Shown here in pieces: positions 34,701 to 44,176 of a stretch of DNA of 64,000 nucleotides. Under the pieces are notes generated by a model. It was not told the origin of the DNA. It did not search any database and saw only the letters and a list, made by a program, of their open reading frames with translations. Both the position numbers and the translations under genes were made by a program. Source of the DNA: Arcicella rosea (GTDB lineage Bacteria > Bacteroidota > Bacteroidia > Cytophagales > Spirosomataceae); the NCBI RefSeq assembly GCF_014204325.1, contig NZ_JACHKT010000017.1, forward strand, positions 1 to 64,000, in the 5' to 3' direction. How positions within the stretch are numbered: position 1 is the first letter of the stretch; the number at the start of each line of letters is the position of its first letter.

Positions 34701-36635
34701 TTAGCTGTTGTTTAATAACTGACCATTTAAAATTCGCTCTCGAATATTCATTAATATTCTACCTAAATAATTTCTACCTCTATTATTACAAACTCCCCAA
34801 AATGTGTCATTCCATTCATTTCCTTCTATCAAATATTTGTCTTTAGTTTCTAATAATTTAGCTAGTAAAATCGGGTTTGAGAATTTTAATATCAATAACT
34901 CTGTCATAATATAGAGTCTTTTACTATCCCAGTCTATATCACCAATACCCCATTCTTTAAGTTTATTCGACCACCGTTTTAGCACTCCAGCAGGTAAATT
35001 AAAGTCATAAAATGCGGTTACAAAATCCTTTTTTATGTCTCCAATTCCTTTTATTTTAAGTATTTCATTTAAGTCCGCTTTTTGTGAGTTACTTAATTCA
35101 TTCAGTACTTTGTCATTAAATTTTAACCTCAAATACGCTTGTTCTACAGAAGAATATTTTCTTCCTCTATAAAAAAAATCAACACTGTAAAAATTAGAGA
35201 GGAATGTGTGTTTAAAAAGTTTTATTGAATTTGAATCATCATAGGAAAAATAAGTATCTTCAATTCTATTTTCAATTGAATCCGCAATAACTTCTAAGAC
35301 AATTTTTTCTGCTAAAGTTTGAGATGTTTTATTTTTATAATATTGGTATAGTAATCTTCTTTCTTGCAACTCCTTTAAATCAAATTTTGGGCTAATAATT
35401 TGGGAGATTGGAAGAATGCCAGTCGAATATTTAAAAAGAGAAGGGTGGCTTATTGGTTTTTTTTCATCGTTTAATTTTAAATTCATTGCTATTCGCCTTA
35501 AATCAGCTTCTACAACGGTGCAAATGACTTTTAACCCTATAAAATGATTTTTAACTAAAGTCGACATTTTTTCGATAGTCCTACCAGATGCAGAATTATC
35601 ATCTACTACAAGTCCAATACATTTTGATTTTGCACAAATAAAAGTCGGGAAAATACGGTTAAGGTTAATATGCTGTTTACTTTTTTCCTGAACTTCCCCA
35701 ATGTCCTTGATAGAATGAATTGACACAGGAATTAAGAGTAGTCTAATTTCTGGATTATTAAAGAAGTTTTTGCTTACCTGATTTATCAAACAACTTATTT
35801 CTGTAGAACCTGATGGTAACCCAAAAACAAAATCAATTTTTCCATATTTACTACAAATATTAATAGCATAGCTAAATAATATTAATGGGTGACTTGCTTC
35901 TGGTCTTGTCAAAGATTTTGAAGAAAAAACAAAACTTTCAAAATCAGATTTTATTTTATTTGAAACCGATTCCAATAAATTAGGGGTAATGCTTGAAACT
36001 AATTCTATTAAAATTTTTTGATTAAGTTTATCGCACAATGAAAGATAGAATGCAAATACTGAAAGTTGTAATGCCTCCAGTAGTTTACTACGTGTTAATT
36101 GATAGTTTTTGTTACTTAAATTATAATTACCTAATTTTTCTTGGTGGATTAATGAGTTGAAAAGAGTTACTAACGAGTTCTTTAAATAATCCAAAACAAC
36201 CGAAATACTATAAAATTGGTTGGTATTTACATTGTACTTTTTCAAAAATTCAAGCGAATCATTTATGTCCTCAATAAGAATATCTAATTTTTGAATAACT
36301 GAATAGTGTGGGTCTAAGGCTATTACATATCGAGGCCCTCTCAAATAGTATTCCTCGCCAAACTTGCATTTTTTTAGAAAATATCTACCGACTTTTTGTT
36401 TAATAAATTCCGAACTTGGATAGTTTAGAGAATTTAAACTCGTGATTTTTATTGAACCAGAAAATGAAAATAAATCTTCATAATTATGTCCATCAAAAAT
36501 TCCTCCTAGTTTATATTCGGAAATTTTACTTTTGGCTTTTTCTTGGTTACTATTTACATTTTGGATTGTACTCTTATTGTACTTGTATTGCCCTGAAATG
36601 TCGATAACTTTTGATTTGTCTAAGCTATATATCAT
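34701..36635 (-). CDS. PRTase-NADAR fusion protein
   Basis: A 644-aa protein with three parts. Residues 1 to about 250 are of unknown helical type. About 255-400 resemble a type I phosphoribosyltransferase: FGLPSGSTEISCL and the PRPP loop GLVVDDNSASGRTIEKM. About 490-640 match NADAR/YbiA: FLSNFYSVDFFYRG, YSSVEQAYLRLKF, EWNDTFWGV and NYLGRILMNIRERI. NADAR enzymes act on ADP-ribose-type or riboflavin-pathway glycosides, and some reverse ADP-ribosylation of DNA. It stands alone with distinctive CTAAC-type motifs at both ends. Confidence 0.75.
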   Translation of the reverse strand: MIYSLDKSKVIDISGQYKYNKSTIQNVNSNQEKAKSKISEYKLGGIFDGHNYEDLFSFSGSIKITSLNSLNYPSSEFIKQKVGRYFLKKCKFGEEYYLRGPRYVIALDPHYSVIQKLDILIEDINDSLEFLKKYNVNTNQFYSISVVLDYLKNSLVTLFNSLIHQEKLGNYNLSNKNYQLTRSKLLEALQLSVFAFYLSLCDKLNQKILIELVSSITPNLLESVSNKIKSDFESFVFSSKSLTRPEASHPLILFSYAINICSKYGKIDFVFGLPSGSTEISCLINQVSKNFFNNPEIRLLLIPVSIHSIKDIGEVQEKSKQHINLNRIFPTFICAKSKCIGLVVDDNSASGRTIEKMSTLVKNHFIGLKVICTVVEADLRRIAMNLKLNDEKKPISHPSLFKYSTGILPISQIISPKFDLKELQERRLLYQYYKNKTSQTLAEKIVLEVIADSIENRIEDTYFSYDDSNSIKLFKHTFLSNFYSVDFFYRGRKYSSVEQAYLRLKFNDKVLNELSNSQKADLNEILKIKGIGDIKKDFVTAFYDFNLPAGVLKRWSNKLKEWGIGDIDWDSKRLYIMTELLILKFSNPILLAKLLETKDKYLIEGNEWNDTFWGVCNNRGRNYLGRILMNIRERILNGQLLNNS

Positions 36636-36874
36636 AAAATGAAGAGTTGTTTATTTATTATATTACTTATTAAGAAATTTAAACTATTTTCATGCGTCTG
36701 TGAAGATTGGAGCGCTCTTATAAATAACGGCTAACGAAAAAGGTTTAGGGTTGTTTGTGAATTAGAGCTCCGTAAGCTGATAATCGAAGTTGAAAATTGC
36801 AATATTTCTAATGATTAATACATAAGCCATATTTATTATATCAAGTCCCTTCTAGTTAATGGAAGCAACGCCTT

Positions 36875-37159
36875 CTACTCGTTAAACATTACTGGGGGCA
36901 ATTGCTTTTGAAATTTATTGGTAGAATCTACCAATGTCCCAAGTTCCACTACGACTAAATCTTTAGTTACATTATTCCAACTGTTGTCCAATTCCATTTT
37001 TTGATAGTCAACATCTTCAATTGTCACTATAATGCCTTCTGCTCCAATAGTATTGGTCTTTATATTACTTTCTGAGCTCGTTTGTTCCTACCAAGTAAAA
37101 AATCCAAGTGCCAAGGAAAAGGCAATAATTGAAATAGTAATTTGTTTTAACATTTTCAT
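36875..37159 (-). pseudogene. Secreted small protein gene interrupted by an amber codon
   Basis: The frame from ATG 37159 encodes a signal peptide (MKMLKQITISIIAFSLALG...), then TAG at codon 24 (37088-37090). It then stays open for 70 more codons (EQTSSESNIKTNTIGAEG... to PPVMFNE) and ends in TAG at 36875. Continuity on both sides shows a coding sequence with a single nonsense codon. TGG or CAG to TAG are one-step origins. I do not recognise the protein. It lies between the NADAR gene and the end of the long minus-strand gene run. Confidence 0.6.
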
Positions 37160-37512
37160 TTGATTTAGTTTTTTTATTTCATACCACTCATTTCTTTAAA
37201 TATTACCGCCATATAACTATACAAAATACGAATCAAGAGGGATTTGAAATTTTTTAATGTCTTTTCTACTCAAATGAAAACATATAATCTGTCACTTACA
37301 TAAAGACACTTTCATAAGAAAATTTTCATATTAATAAACAAAAATATTCTTAATAAATCAGATTCTTTAGCGTATAAATACCTGATTTATAATCAAAAAC
37401 GAAAAAATATTTGCCAATGAACCAGTAAAAAATCACAAAAAAATCACTCATTTTTTTGCGTTTCCTGAAAAGTTCACTAGTTTTACAATAATAGGTGTAG
37501 AACTATAAATTA
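37160..37512. other. AT-rich gap without recognised genes
   Basis: This 353-bp stretch is very AT-rich with frequent stops in all frames. I see no open frame of coding character. It probably holds the promoter of the interrupted gene at 36875. Confidence 0.5.
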
Positions 37513-37545
37513 AAATAGCCCGAGGGATTTTCCCACGGGCTATTT
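37513..37545 (-). terminator. Terminator of the small-gene operon
   Basis: AAATAGCCCG and CGGGCTATTT enclose an inner GGGA/TCCC pairing. On the minus strand it continues TTTTAATTTAT. It lies 37 nt after the last gene of the minus-strand run. Confidence 0.8.
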
Positions 37546-37582
37546 CATTAAACAACAATAGTTTTTACGTTATTTTATAAAT

Positions 37583-37810
37583 TTAAAATCCAAACTCAGC
37601 AGTAACCTGAGTAGTCATTTCACGAACAGCCCGATTCAAAATATTTTTGATTTCATCAGGACTTGGAGGGTCTTGCTGATTGTAGGTTATTCCTTTAATT
37701 TCTAAGTTTTCAATGACGATTTGGCATTTTGGCCCACTATACACCAATTGCTTTGATTTCCACTTATTGTAAGTTGCACGGATATTGAAAATGTTAAGGA
37801 TGCTGCCCAT
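37583..37810 (-). CDS. Hypothetical 75-aa protein
   Basis: Begins MGSILNIFNIRATYNKWKSK and ends EMTTQVTAEFGF, with no TM segment. Its ATG overlaps the stop of the upstream gene by 1 nt (TAATG), so the two are translationally coupled. Last gene before the terminator at 37513. No family recognised. Confidence 0.65.
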   Translation of the reverse strand: MGSILNIFNIRATYNKWKSKQLVYSGPKCQIVIENLEIKGITYNQQDPPSPDEIKNILNRAVREMTTQVTAEFGF

Positions 37811-38052
37811 TAGTTCTGATTGTTGTTAAGTTTTGTTTTTAAAATTGCGATATTCAAATAGTGGTTTATTGCTCCAAGTTCACCTCGTGTGGATACTTCT
37901 ATAGACAAAGCTTCTGAGGTAACATATTTGTGTTCGGTCAATAGTGTAACAGCCATCAAATACTCAAACAAGGTAGCTTGTTGAGAAACAATTCTACCTT
38001 GTAAGAAAGTAATGGTTTTAAATAAATCAGGTTCAAAAGCGATGCTTTCCAT
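37810..38052 (-). CDS. Hypothetical 80-aa protein
   Basis: Mostly helical, 80 aa (FLQGRIVSQQATLFEYLMAV, then a shorter C-terminal helix). No TM segment or known motif. It follows the 233-aa gene by 5 nt and overlaps the next gene by 1 nt. Confidence 0.65.
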   Translation of the reverse strand: MESIAFEPDLFKTITFLQGRIVSQQATLFEYLMAVTLLTEHKYVTSEALSIEVSTRGELGAINHYLNIAILKTKLNNNQN

Positions 38053-38057
38053 AGTTT

Positions 38058-38759
38058 TTAGAAGCTGAAAAAATCAACAATTTTATCTTTAAAAGACTTT
38101 GTTTTCTTAACACCAGACAAACCTTTTTTTGCTCTTGGCTTTGATATGGTATAACTATAACCTACACGTTTAGCAATTGCCTTAAAATCTGCTTTATCTC
38201 CTGCCAAAAGATTTTTGTAGAATTTATTTTGACCTTTTAGCTTAGTAAGTTCATCATCATCTGATTTAGCTCCTAACCCCATCTGATTTACTTGAAGGAA
38301 TTTTGACAATTCTTTTGATAGCTTATTCTTGAATTTTGAGTTTATTCTTAGTTTGGAAATAAGCTCTTTGTTCTCTTCACGAAGCTGCTCCTTTAAGATT
38401 TCATTCTTTTCTGATTGAGATTGCTTTGGTGCTTTTGTCTTGATGACTTCTGTAGGTTTTGATTCATCGGATTTAGTTTCTTGCTTTGCAGGTTTTTGAG
38501 CTTTTTGAACTGATGGTCTTGAAGCTTTTGATTTTGGCGAAACAGCAACAGGTTTTTCTACCTCTTTGATTGTTGCCTTTACTGTTTTAACCCATGATTC
38601 CAAAGTGGCTGCTGCATCTGGCGCAACATCAAAAATTGAAAAGTCGGTAAAGTTTTCAGTATCTTCTTTAAGAAGTTGATAATTCTCTTGAGATACCTTA
38701 TCAAGTTTTGCCAACGTTGTGGTATCAAATTTTTTAATAAATTCTATGTTTGCTTTCAT
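38058..38759 (-). CDS. Hypothetical protein with Lys/Pro-rich linker
   Basis: A 233-aa protein in three parts. An N-terminal helical domain (1-85) resembles a short repeat of IEFIKKFDTTTLAKLDKVSQ. A low-complexity K/P/S/Q linker covers about 88-135. A C-terminal helical and basic region ends SFKDKIVDFFSF. The layout suits a nucleic-acid-associated or scaffold protein, but that is only a guess. It lies 10 nt downstream of the 94-aa gene. Confidence 0.65.
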   Translation of the reverse strand: MKANIEFIKKFDTTTLAKLDKVSQENYQLLKEDTENFTDFSIFDVAPDAAATLESWVKTVKATIKEVEKPVAVSPKSKASRPSVQKAQKPAKQETKSDESKPTEVIKTKAPKQSQSEKNEILKEQLREENKELISKLRINSKFKNKLSKELSKFLQVNQMGLGAKSDDDELTKLKGQNKFYKNLLAGDKADFKAIAKRVGYSYTISKPRAKKGLSGVKKTKSFKDKIVDFFSF

Positions 38760-38769
38760 TGATTGGGAT

Positions 38770-39054
38770 TTATTTTAATGCCATTCTTGCCTCTTCTTGC
38801 AACTGCAATCTAAGACGGTATTTGTATTTCTGTTTTGCTGCCGAATTTTCAGCCTTTGGTGCTTGAACCTGAGTTTTAGCTACATACTCATTTAGCTTTT
38901 GGTAGTAAAGCGAAATGACAAATGTAAGGGATGGGTCGTCGTTGGCTTCTTTGAAGTTTGAACGATAGACCTTATCAAAATCCTTTAAAACTGGTGGTAA
39001 AGCGTTGAACGGGATATTTGATGATTGTTGAATGTAATTACTTTGTGAAATCAT
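38770..39054 (-). CDS. Hypothetical 94-aa protein
   Basis: Contains an N-terminal NALPPVLKDFDKVYRSNF segment and a basic C-terminal helix (KQKYKYRLRLQLQEEARMALK). No TM segment. Adjacent (6 nt) to the phage-type Dam gene, so it may serve element DNA replication or modification. No family recognised. Confidence 0.65.
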   Translation of the reverse strand: MISQSNYIQQSSNIPFNALPPVLKDFDKVYRSNFKEANDDPSLTFVISLYYQKLNEYVAKTQVQAPKAENSAAKQKYKYRLRLQLQEEARMALK

Positions 39055-39060
39055 TATTGG

Positions 39061-39537
39061 CTATTTTAATTGAATAAATTTCCCTTGTAAATCGCAATTT
39101 TGAAGAATCTTTGCATTTCGTTTACCATAAGCAATTAAAACAGATGGTGAACCAGCACTATCGCCTTCGATTCCCTTTAAAGTATAAAAACGTAGCCTTC
39201 CTTTGATAAAGAATACCGCATCCGCTTTACTCCATACCTGCTCAAAAAACATTTTTGTCTCAGTCCTGGCAAATGTTAATGCTATGGCATTTTTATGTTT
39301 GGAACACTTTCCTAGCCATTTTGAAGTTTCTGTTCCATAAGGAGGATTACACCAAACTCGTCCTTTCCAAACTTGAGACAAACCATCTTGTTTTTTCGTA
39401 AAATGGTTTTTAGCCGTATCCCAAGGTCGTTTAATAGGGCTACATGGATCCAGGTCAAAACTGCCCAAAGCTTCAATAACATAAGGTGGTGTTAGCCATT
39501 CATCTTGGCTTTTATTTCGCTCGAAAGAAGTATCCAT
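39061..39537 (-). CDS. Phage-type DNA N6-adenine methyltransferase (Dam-like)
   Basis: Short (158 aa) methylase of the kind common in phages. It begins with DEWLTPPYVIEALGSFDLDP, where TPP is followed by the SAM-binding FDLDPCS. The catalytic motif is NPPYG, and a C-terminal GRLRFYTLKG is typical. The ATG at 39537 is preferred over a TTG at 39543. It is the first gene of a small operon after the helicase terminator. It may protect element DNA from restriction. Confidence 0.88.
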   Translation of the reverse strand: MDTSFERNKSQDEWLTPPYVIEALGSFDLDPCSPIKRPWDTAKNHFTKKQDGLSQVWKGRVWCNPPYGTETSKWLGKCSKHKNAIALTFARTETKMFFEQVWSKADAVFFIKGRLRFYTLKGIEGDSAGSPSVLIAYGKRNAKILQNCDLQGKFIQLK

Positions 39538-39636
39538 TTTCAAATTTTAGAGAATTTTTTATAGGCTAAATTTTATTATCTATTTGACTGAACTCAATTA
39601 GACTGTATTCAACTTTACTACCCATAAAAAACAAAA

Positions 39637-39662
39637 AGCCCTTCAAAGTGAAATGAAGGGCT
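39637..39662 (-). terminator. Terminator of the helicase operon
   Basis: AGCCCTTCA (39637-39645) and TGAAGGGCT (39654-39662) form a 9-bp stem. On the minus strand TTTTTGTTTTTTATG follows. It separates the helicase operon from the Dam gene operon. Confidence 0.85.
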
Positions 39663-39679
39663 AATTACAATTGATGATT

Positions 39680-42600
39680 TTATAGTTGATTTAGTTTCAA
39701 TTTATACGATAATAATTCATTTCTAAAAGAGGTTTTCCTTGGCAATGGCTTTTTAGAATCGTTGCTTTCGGTTGAACTGCTATCATCAAATTCATACCCA
39801 GTCATTTTTAAATTTCGCTCGGTTACTACCAAGGATAGGCTATAATTATTTTGAAGAATTTCTAAGAATTTAGGAAGATTGCTATCAACAACCTTTGCCT
39901 TAAATGCACTACCTTGCTTGATAAATTCTTTGTCTATGACAAGATTCCTCAGCGAAGCATCTAAATAGATTTCACTCATTTTACTTTTGATAGGCAAAAG
40001 GAACAAATAGTAATCCGACATCTTTTGAATGGTCATGCCAATACTGGTCGTTAAAATGGTATTTCTGTAAACACCTCTAATTACCTTCAAGGAATTTCCG
40101 ATTGGAATAGCTACCGAACTTTCTGAACTACCATTACTATTTTTGCCAGCATCATAGTACTCAGGCATCAAAATACCTTTCCTTATTTCGCCAGTAATGG
40201 TCGTGTATTCAATCAACTTTAATTTGTACTCAGCAATCAACGGACTACCAAAAGCTTGCAATAAGTTCCCTGTCAAAATATAGCGTGTAGTCCTTTCCGA
40301 GTAATTCTGTTTGGATGCTTCTTTCCATTTTTCAAACGAATTGTTGATGTTGACGAATGAAGGACTTCTTGAAATTGATTTTATCCCATTGACCCATTTT
40401 AATCCTTCTCCAGAAAGATTGTATGTCCTACTTCTTTTCCCTGAAGCAATCGCAAACTTTAATTTGATGTTACCAGGTGTAAACGGATTATCTTTCTTTT
40501 CGTTGATTTGAAAGCCAGTAAAAATACCAAGTGTATTTCCTTGGTATGGAGCTGATTCAATATCAGGAAGTTGGATAACCATTCCTATTTTAAAAAACAT
40601 GAAAATATTATCCGTAAAGTAATTGATTTGCTTTTGGATGTTATTAGTTTCAGTATCAATATCCTTTTGCTCTTCGGTATTCAGTACATTTAAAGCATCT
40701 TGAATCGCTGAAGCTTTAATCACTGAATCTTCTATTTTTTTAATGTCCTTTCTATTGGGTAGTCTTTCTCTTCTTTCTCTATACTGTTCCTGAATGTCCT
40801 TTACCCGTTGGTCTTTGATTTGAAGTAGTTTTGTTTTGCAAACAGCTGCTAACGTTTCTGCATAACTTTCTGGATTATTATCACCTAGTTCTCTTTTGAT
40901 TATTTTCTCAAGCTCATCTACGGCATAAGGCTTTTTGATTTCCCGTACATCACATCTTTCTACAAAAGTTGATGTGCTGAATGGTGATTTACCTCCTTTC
41001 CCTTGAACTAGTACTTTTTTGTCAATTGTATTCGCTTGTAAATCGACTACTTGCACTTCTAAGTCATAATCTCCCGATTCAAGCTTTATTTCGATAGCTG
41101 TTCTGTATAAATCTAGTACTTCATTATAGAATTTATCTTGGTCAGCACATTTCAACAAGGCAATTCTACCAGTAACTTTCTGAGCTGCATTTTCAGGTAC
41201 AGCTTTATCAGTGTCAATTTTATTTAATGGAGAACCAATTCTTGTGTTAATCGTTTTATTTTCTTCTAAATACTGTGCTACTACCTCATCTCCATATTTA
41301 TTGAGGAAGTCGGCTGACTTTAGGATGGATTCTGAGTTTCTTTGATTACTTGCGGTATTGGCATCAAGTGATTTTAGCTTCTTTTGAAGCATCATCATTA
41401 ATCGCTTTTCGGCTGGAATTGAACTCGTCACATAATCATAGATAGGCTTCAAGATTTCACCAGTCCTTTTTATTCTTCCCAATTTTTGAACCTCTGTATT
41501 AATGTCTAACTCTGACTGTAATACAATCATCACACGTTGTTTTACTTGGCTTGCTGGTACTTTCTTGGTTGGTATGGCATGAGCTGAAGCACCTGTCGAA
41601 CCGCTTTGATTAATCATTAATACGTCGACTTCATTATCGTTAAATTTTCTAAAAGCATCCGTCGCATTTTCTTTAGGTCGCTTGACAATTCTACCTACCC
41701 AACGTAAGGTTGGGGCTTCAACCTTCCCTAGTCCTCTTTTGCTTTTTCGTTTCCCTAATCCTCTATCTGGTTCATCTAGTGCTTTTCGGATAGTTTGAGG
41801 TGTCCAATGAAAATCTAATTCAATTCCACCATAACGATTGTTTGTAACTGTTGATGTAAGTTCCTTTAAAGAAACGTATCCAAATTCTGCATTTTCAAAG
41901 TCTCCATTGAGTACTGCAAATCCATACAATCTATCTTTACCATCAAATTCAGCAATGTACCAATCTGAGCCAGCATAAAAATAATGTAGATGAGCCACTA
42001 CCACTTCTTTTGCATTTATCCACCTTACTTTATCTTTTGCCTTTCTAAAAGCTGCTGAATAATGACCTATTTTGGGAACAGATTTAATTTGCATTTCAAG
42101 ATGCTTCACAATTTCAATAAACTCATCTGAACTACTAACTATCTTTTGTTGAAAGCCCGGCATAAATTTTTTAACGAGGTCAGGTATGACTGTTAACCCA
42201 TTGTTATAATTATCTCCTCCAGTTCGCATTAATTTAGCTGCTTCTGAATTAGAGAGTGTCTTTTGCTCCAATTCAACGGCTAGTTTTCTTCCTGTTACCT
42301 CAGCCACCTTGTATCCTGCGTTTTCAATACGCATCTTCACCAAATCGATTGGTGATAATACAACACCTGACGAGGTGGTCTTAATCATGTTTTCAATAAA
42401 CTTGTATGTCGCAATAGCTTCTTCTGAAAATTTATTAATGTCAAACATTCTATATTCACGCTCTCCGTTTGGCTGAATAACAGTAAATCTTAATACGCCT
42501 TTTAAGCCTTTCAAGAGTACTGTTGTAAAGTCTGCATTGATTAAACTATTTTCCTCAAAATCCTCTCCGCCTGATTCATTGACAATCGATTCAATAAAAC

Positions 42601-44176
42601 TGCCCATCGTTGATGAGAATGCTATCACGGGTTTCTTTCCCTGTTTTAGTCTCATGATGGCTCTATCGGCTACCGCCTCAGCTTTGATGGCAAATAGCAA
42701 TTGATTGAAAACATTAAACAGCTTTGAAAAGTAAGGCGTACTGTCAACACCAGCTCCTTTTGTTCCTCGTCTAATTTCTACTTCTGCTTGCCTTATTGAG
42801 GCTACTATATTAAGTTCTCTTACTTCAGGCATAATATAAGTTTCCTGAAAATCAATGATCGCTCGAATCACTTCGGTTACTGCATCGGATTTCTTTTTAT
42901 CTGCCTTGGAGTTCTCAGCAGTACAGTAAAAGTCTTGATACATTTTCTCAAACTTATCTTTGACTTTTACTTCATTGCCCCCGTTTTCCTCCAAAGTAAT
43001 GTAATTGACCTCAATGCCTTCAAAACTTCGTTCTCGTCGAATCATCTGACCTTGACTTACGAGTTGCGAGGATACTATTTCCTGTAGGGCTACTCCACCT
43101 TTTAGAATTGCTTCTGAAAGCTCCGATGAGGTTAAATTGGCTTCTGAAATCTCAGTTTTAGAAGCGTAAATCGGCATATTGTCTGGTCGCTTGGCAAAGG
43201 TCGCTGATAAAAAAGCTACAAAAGCATTTTTTAAAACGATTTGCAAAGCCATCCCACGGATACTATCCCCTGAAGCGTTATGCGATTCATCTAAAATCAC
43301 TAAATTATTCTCTGCTAGTTTTTTTAGAAATGTTGCTTTGGGTGATAGTTGTAATGCTCCCGCTACGACCGAATTTCCATTTTGTATTTGTGAATACGTT
43401 AGCATGACAAAGTCATAACCAGCAGGTAGTTTCATTTTTTCGAGTACCTGTTTTTGTAAAATAGGGTCAGCTGCTTGATACAAGATATTACCTTCTGTAT
43501 CCTTTACATCTGAAGCACTAGCTCGTGCATTTAAGATATAGGGGATTACATGACTGCCTTTAGTAAGGTCTCTGTTCATGTTTACTTTATATCCACCAAT
43601 CGTTTCATAAGGGTTTTGTTCCTGGAATAATTTATAATCGGTCTCACTTCCATACTCTTCTTTTTCCTCTTCGGATAGCCTTGAGTAGGGTTTGTATTTT
43701 ATAAGCTTTTTGGTTTCGTTTTGCTTAATTTTTAAGGGTTGCGTGGCGTCTTCTAAACCAATGTCAATTAAATCCCGATAGATGTCTGAAAATAAATTTG
43801 GCTTTTCAGTAATGAAAATTGGCATGATTCCTTGAGCAATGGCATAACGAATTAAACCCGCTGCAACTCGTCCCTTTCCTACGCCTGTTTGGTCACCGAT
43901 TATCAAGCCTTGATTTCGGTATTCGATATTAAAGATGGCTAATGCAATTGCATCAATTTGTTCGGCAGCGAAAGCAGTATATAAACTACTTTTGCTAGGG
44001 TACTGTAACTTTTTACACAAAAACTCATCAACGTCACCAATGGTTGATTTAAGATTTTTTAAGGCTTTGGTTGTTTCTCCACCCATTGAATCTGGGGTGT
44101 CAACTTGTAAGGATTTTGAATGACTCAATGGAGTGTATGGTACTCCTAAACCGTTGAACAAAATTGATTTTTTCAT
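39680..44176 (-). CDS. Strawberry-notch-like SF2 helicase/ATPase
   Basis: A 1498-aa DNA-dependent ATPase. Walker A is GDQTGVGKGRVAAG (about residue 99), DExH is LVILDESHNASG (about 292), and motif III is FLSATFAKRP. The C-terminal RecA-like half has INQSGSTGASAHA (motif V) and QKLGRIKRTGE (motif VI). The remaining roughly 500 residues are uncharacterised. SNO-like helicases in phages and plasmids usually neighbour N6-methyltransferases, as here: its ATG overlaps the methylase stop (ATGA). It probably protects or remodels element DNA on entry. Confidence 0.88.
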   Translation of the reverse strand: MKKSILFNGLGVPYTPLSHSKSLQVDTPDSMGGETTKALKNLKSTIGDVDEFLCKKLQYPSKSSLYTAFAAEQIDAIALAIFNIEYRNQGLIIGDQTGVGKGRVAAGLIRYAIAQGIMPIFITEKPNLFSDIYRDLIDIGLEDATQPLKIKQNETKKLIKYKPYSRLSEEEKEEYGSETDYKLFQEQNPYETIGGYKVNMNRDLTKGSHVIPYILNARASASDVKDTEGNILYQAADPILQKQVLEKMKLPAGYDFVMLTYSQIQNGNSVVAGALQLSPKATFLKKLAENNLVILDESHNASGDSIRGMALQIVLKNAFVAFLSATFAKRPDNMPIYASKTEISEANLTSSELSEAILKGGVALQEIVSSQLVSQGQMIRRERSFEGIEVNYITLEENGGNEVKVKDKFEKMYQDFYCTAENSKADKKKSDAVTEVIRAIIDFQETYIMPEVRELNIVASIRQAEVEIRRGTKGAGVDSTPYFSKLFNVFNQLLFAIKAEAVADRAIMRLKQGKKPVIAFSSTMGSFIESIVNESGGEDFEENSLINADFTTVLLKGLKGVLRFTVIQPNGEREYRMFDINKFSEEAIATYKFIENMIKTTSSGVVLSPIDLVKMRIENAGYKVAEVTGRKLAVELEQKTLSNSEAAKLMRTGGDNYNNGLTVIPDLVKKFMPGFQQKIVSSSDEFIEIVKHLEMQIKSVPKIGHYSAAFRKAKDKVRWINAKEVVVAHLHYFYAGSDWYIAEFDGKDRLYGFAVLNGDFENAEFGYVSLKELTSTVTNNRYGGIELDFHWTPQTIRKALDEPDRGLGKRKSKRGLGKVEAPTLRWVGRIVKRPKENATDAFRKFNDNEVDVLMINQSGSTGASAHAIPTKKVPASQVKQRVMIVLQSELDINTEVQKLGRIKRTGEILKPIYDYVTSSIPAEKRLMMMLQKKLKSLDANTASNQRNSESILKSADFLNKYGDEVVAQYLEENKTINTRIGSPLNKIDTDKAVPENAAQKVTGRIALLKCADQDKFYNEVLDLYRTAIEIKLESGDYDLEVQVVDLQANTIDKKVLVQGKGGKSPFSTSTFVERCDVREIKKPYAVDELEKIIKRELGDNNPESYAETLAAVCKTKLLQIKDQRVKDIQEQYRERRERLPNRKDIKKIEDSVIKASAIQDALNVLNTEEQKDIDTETNNIQKQINYFTDNIFMFFKIGMVIQLPDIESAPYQGNTLGIFTGFQINEKKDNPFTPGNIKLKFAIASGKRSRTYNLSGEGLKWVNGIKSISRSPSFVNINNSFEKWKEASKQNYSERTTRYILTGNLLQAFGSPLIAEYKLKLIEYTTITGEIRKGILMPEYYDAGKNSNGSSESSVAIPIGNSLKVIRGVYRNTILTTSIGMTIQKMSDYYLFLLPIKSKMSEIYLDASLRNLVIDKEFIKQGSAFKAKVVDSNLPKFLEILQNNYSLSLVVTERNLKMTGYEFDDSSSTESNDSKKPLPRKTSFRNELLSYKLKLNQL

